Source: Campylobacter sp.
GTDB lineage: Bacteria; Campylobacterota; Campylobacteria; Campylobacterales; Campylobacteraceae
Direction of reading: 5' to 3'
DNA length: 6,547 nt
Assembly: GCA_024680445.1 (NCBI GenBank)
Contig: JAILCJ010000194.1
Location: forward strand, 1-6,547
Of this stretch, positions 5,599 to 6,547 are shown one piece after another; position 1 is the stretch's first letter; every line of letters starts with the position of its first letter. Made by a program: the position numbers and the translations under genes. Below the pieces are notes generated by a model. It saw only the letters and a list, made by a program, of their open reading frames with translations, was not told the DNA's origin and did no database searches.

Positions 5599-5624
5599 TT
5601 AAAAAGCATGAAAACGATATAAAC

Positions 5625-5648
5625 GAGGATCTTGAAGCCATGATCCTC
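5625..5648. terminator. Hairpin between convergent genes, possible bidirectional terminator
   Basis: GAGGATC at 5625-5631 and GATCCTC at 5642-5648 form a perfect 7-bp stem with four G-C pairs around a 10-base loop. It lies 26 bases after the symporter stop and 47 bases beyond the stop of the minus-strand J-domain gene. Neither side has a clean T-run; the minus-strand side (GTTTATATCGTTTT) is the more T-rich. The position between convergent genes supports a terminator role. Confidence 0.5.
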
Positions 5649-5695
5649 ATCAAATTTAAAAAATGATTATGTAGTATCTATAAAATTGCTAAATT

Positions 5696-6514
5696 TTACG
5701 CACTAGCAAAGTTTTCTTGGGCTTTAAAAAACGGCTTTAAACCCTCGTAAGCATTTTGGATTTTTTCAAAAAATTCTCTGTAATGTGCTCTTACTTTTTC
5801 TGATTTTTGAGCGTGGCGATCTGGGTGATAGCACTTTACAAGCATCAAATAACTCTCTCTTACCTCTTCAAAACTGCTGTCTTTGCTGCAATTTAAAATA
5901 GTAAAATTATCTTCAAGTAAAGAAGCTAATGCACAATACCTAGTGGCAAATTTTGGTGTATTTTTTATCATAAAACGACTTTTGAAACTTGTAAATTTGG
6001 CATTATCAACATTAAAATTAACCACCAAACGCATGTGTTCTTTTTTAGAAAATAAAAGTTCGAGTCTTTCAAAATCTTTTGCGTCATTTATCTTTGCGTG
6101 CAAAATCCCGTTTTCATAGCGACATTTTGAGCCTTTTAAACATCTAGATATATAAGAAGCAAAAAGTTTATGAGTGCTTGGAATTTTAAATTTGATTTCA
6201 TCATCACTAAAATTTACATCCACAAAAACAACGCTAGAAAGAGCGTTTTCTTGGACATAATTAAGTTTTATGGTCTTATAAATAGCAAATTTTATATCAA
6301 GTTCGCTACCAACTTCTTTTTTATAAAGATTTTTTATAAATTTTAAAAGATATTTTCGTTGAGGCATTTCGTTTTCTTCATAAAAAAGTATTATCTTGCC
6401 TTTACTGGCGATAGTTTTAGTAAAATTTTTGTTTATTATGTTTCGAAGTTCACAAAATAGGGCATCATTGCTAGTTTTTATGCTTAGCGATTCAAGCGTA
6501 TTTGTTATATGCAT
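5696..6514 (-). CDS. DnaJ-domain protein with C-terminal J domain
   Basis: Counting from the ATG at 6514 gives 272 residues. The last 65 or so form a J domain: NFTILNCSKDSSFEEVRESYLMLVKCYHPD.. with the HPD tripeptide at 230-232 that stimulates DnaK ATPase, and a following helix ending FFEKIQNAYEGLKPF. There is no G/F-rich region, zinc-finger repeat or membrane helix, so this is a class III J protein, probably recruiting DnaK to a specific client. Residues 1-200 are Lys/Phe/Asn-rich and mixed alpha/beta in appearance, with no motif I recognise. An in-frame TTG at 6526 could extend it by four residues, but GGAG (minus strand, 6524-6521) lies 6 bases before ATG 6514, which is the better start. 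The gene is convergent with the symporter and its promoter is not visible. It reads more AT-rich than the genes to its left. Confidence 0.87.
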   Translation of the reverse strand: MHITNTLESLSIKTSNDALFCELRNIINKNFTKTIASKGKIILFYEENEMPQRKYLLKFIKNLYKKEVGSELDIKFAIYKTIKLNYVQENALSSVVFVDVNFSDDEIKFKIPSTHKLFASYISRCLKGSKCRYENGILHAKINDAKDFERLELLFSKKEHMRLVVNFNVDNAKFTSFKSRFMIKNTPKFATRYCALASLLEDNFTILNCSKDSSFEEVRESYLMLVKCYHPDRHAQKSEKVRAHYREFFEKIQNAYEGLKPFFKAQENFASA

Positions 6515-6547
6515 TTTATTCTCCAAAATGTTTTAAATGATAAAGCA

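Noticed and set aside
1..6547. CRISPR array, insertion sequence, tRNA/rRNA or phage genes
   Set aside because: No regularly spaced repeats, transposase motifs, terminal inverted repeats, structural RNA or phage-type proteins were seen on either strand.

Overview
The window looks like part of an AT-rich Campylobacter-type (Campylobacterota) chromosome. The signs are many AAATTT/AAAATTTT strings, short intergenic gaps, -10 boxes of the gnTAnaAT type with no clear -35, and compact co-directional gene runs. The genus call comes from sequence character and gene content, not from an alignment.

Region 1 (1-2675, + strand) starts inside the permease of a NitT/TauT (SsuC-like) ABC importer. The matching ATPase follows, and its start overlaps the permease stop by one base. 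After a tandem 20-bp duplication carrying two copies of a -10-like box come a small single-domain cupin, a previously unlisted 36-codon ORF with a good ribosome binding site, and a divergent NnrS-family membrane protein. The last two are separated by only 3 bases. No substrate-binding protein is visible, so the transported compound is unknown.

Region 2 (2676-3067) is a 392-bp AT-rich gap with no convincing gene. It holds several inverted repeats (TGTAATTACA, TTGCTTAAGCAA, a TTGAGC/GCTCAA pair), AT-rich hairpins and -10-like boxes, and is probably the control region of the next operon.

Region 3 (3068-5598, + strand) is a two-gene unit. The first gene is an L-cysteine desulfidase / UPF0597 (CyuA/YhaM) family enzyme with conserved cysteines suited to an Fe-S cluster. 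The second, 11 bases later, is a DAACS-type amino-acid:cation symporter. The symporter has Gly where acidic-substrate members have the side-chain-binding Arg, which argues for a neutral amino acid such as cysteine or serine. Together they form a plausible uptake-plus-desulfuration module giving pyruvate, ammonia and sulfide. The arrangement parallels enterobacterial cyuP-cyuA but uses an unrelated transporter family.

Region 4 (5599-6547) has a short convergent gap with a GC-containing hairpin, then a minus-strand gene for a protein with a C-terminal J domain and an N-terminal part I do not recognise. Its likely start is an internal ATG behind a GGAG, not the upstream TTG.

Nothing here is a clearly new defence or mobile system. 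The most interesting items are the cysteine module with its substituted transporter motifs, the structured control region before it, the 36-codon ORF, and the duplicated promoter-like repeat.
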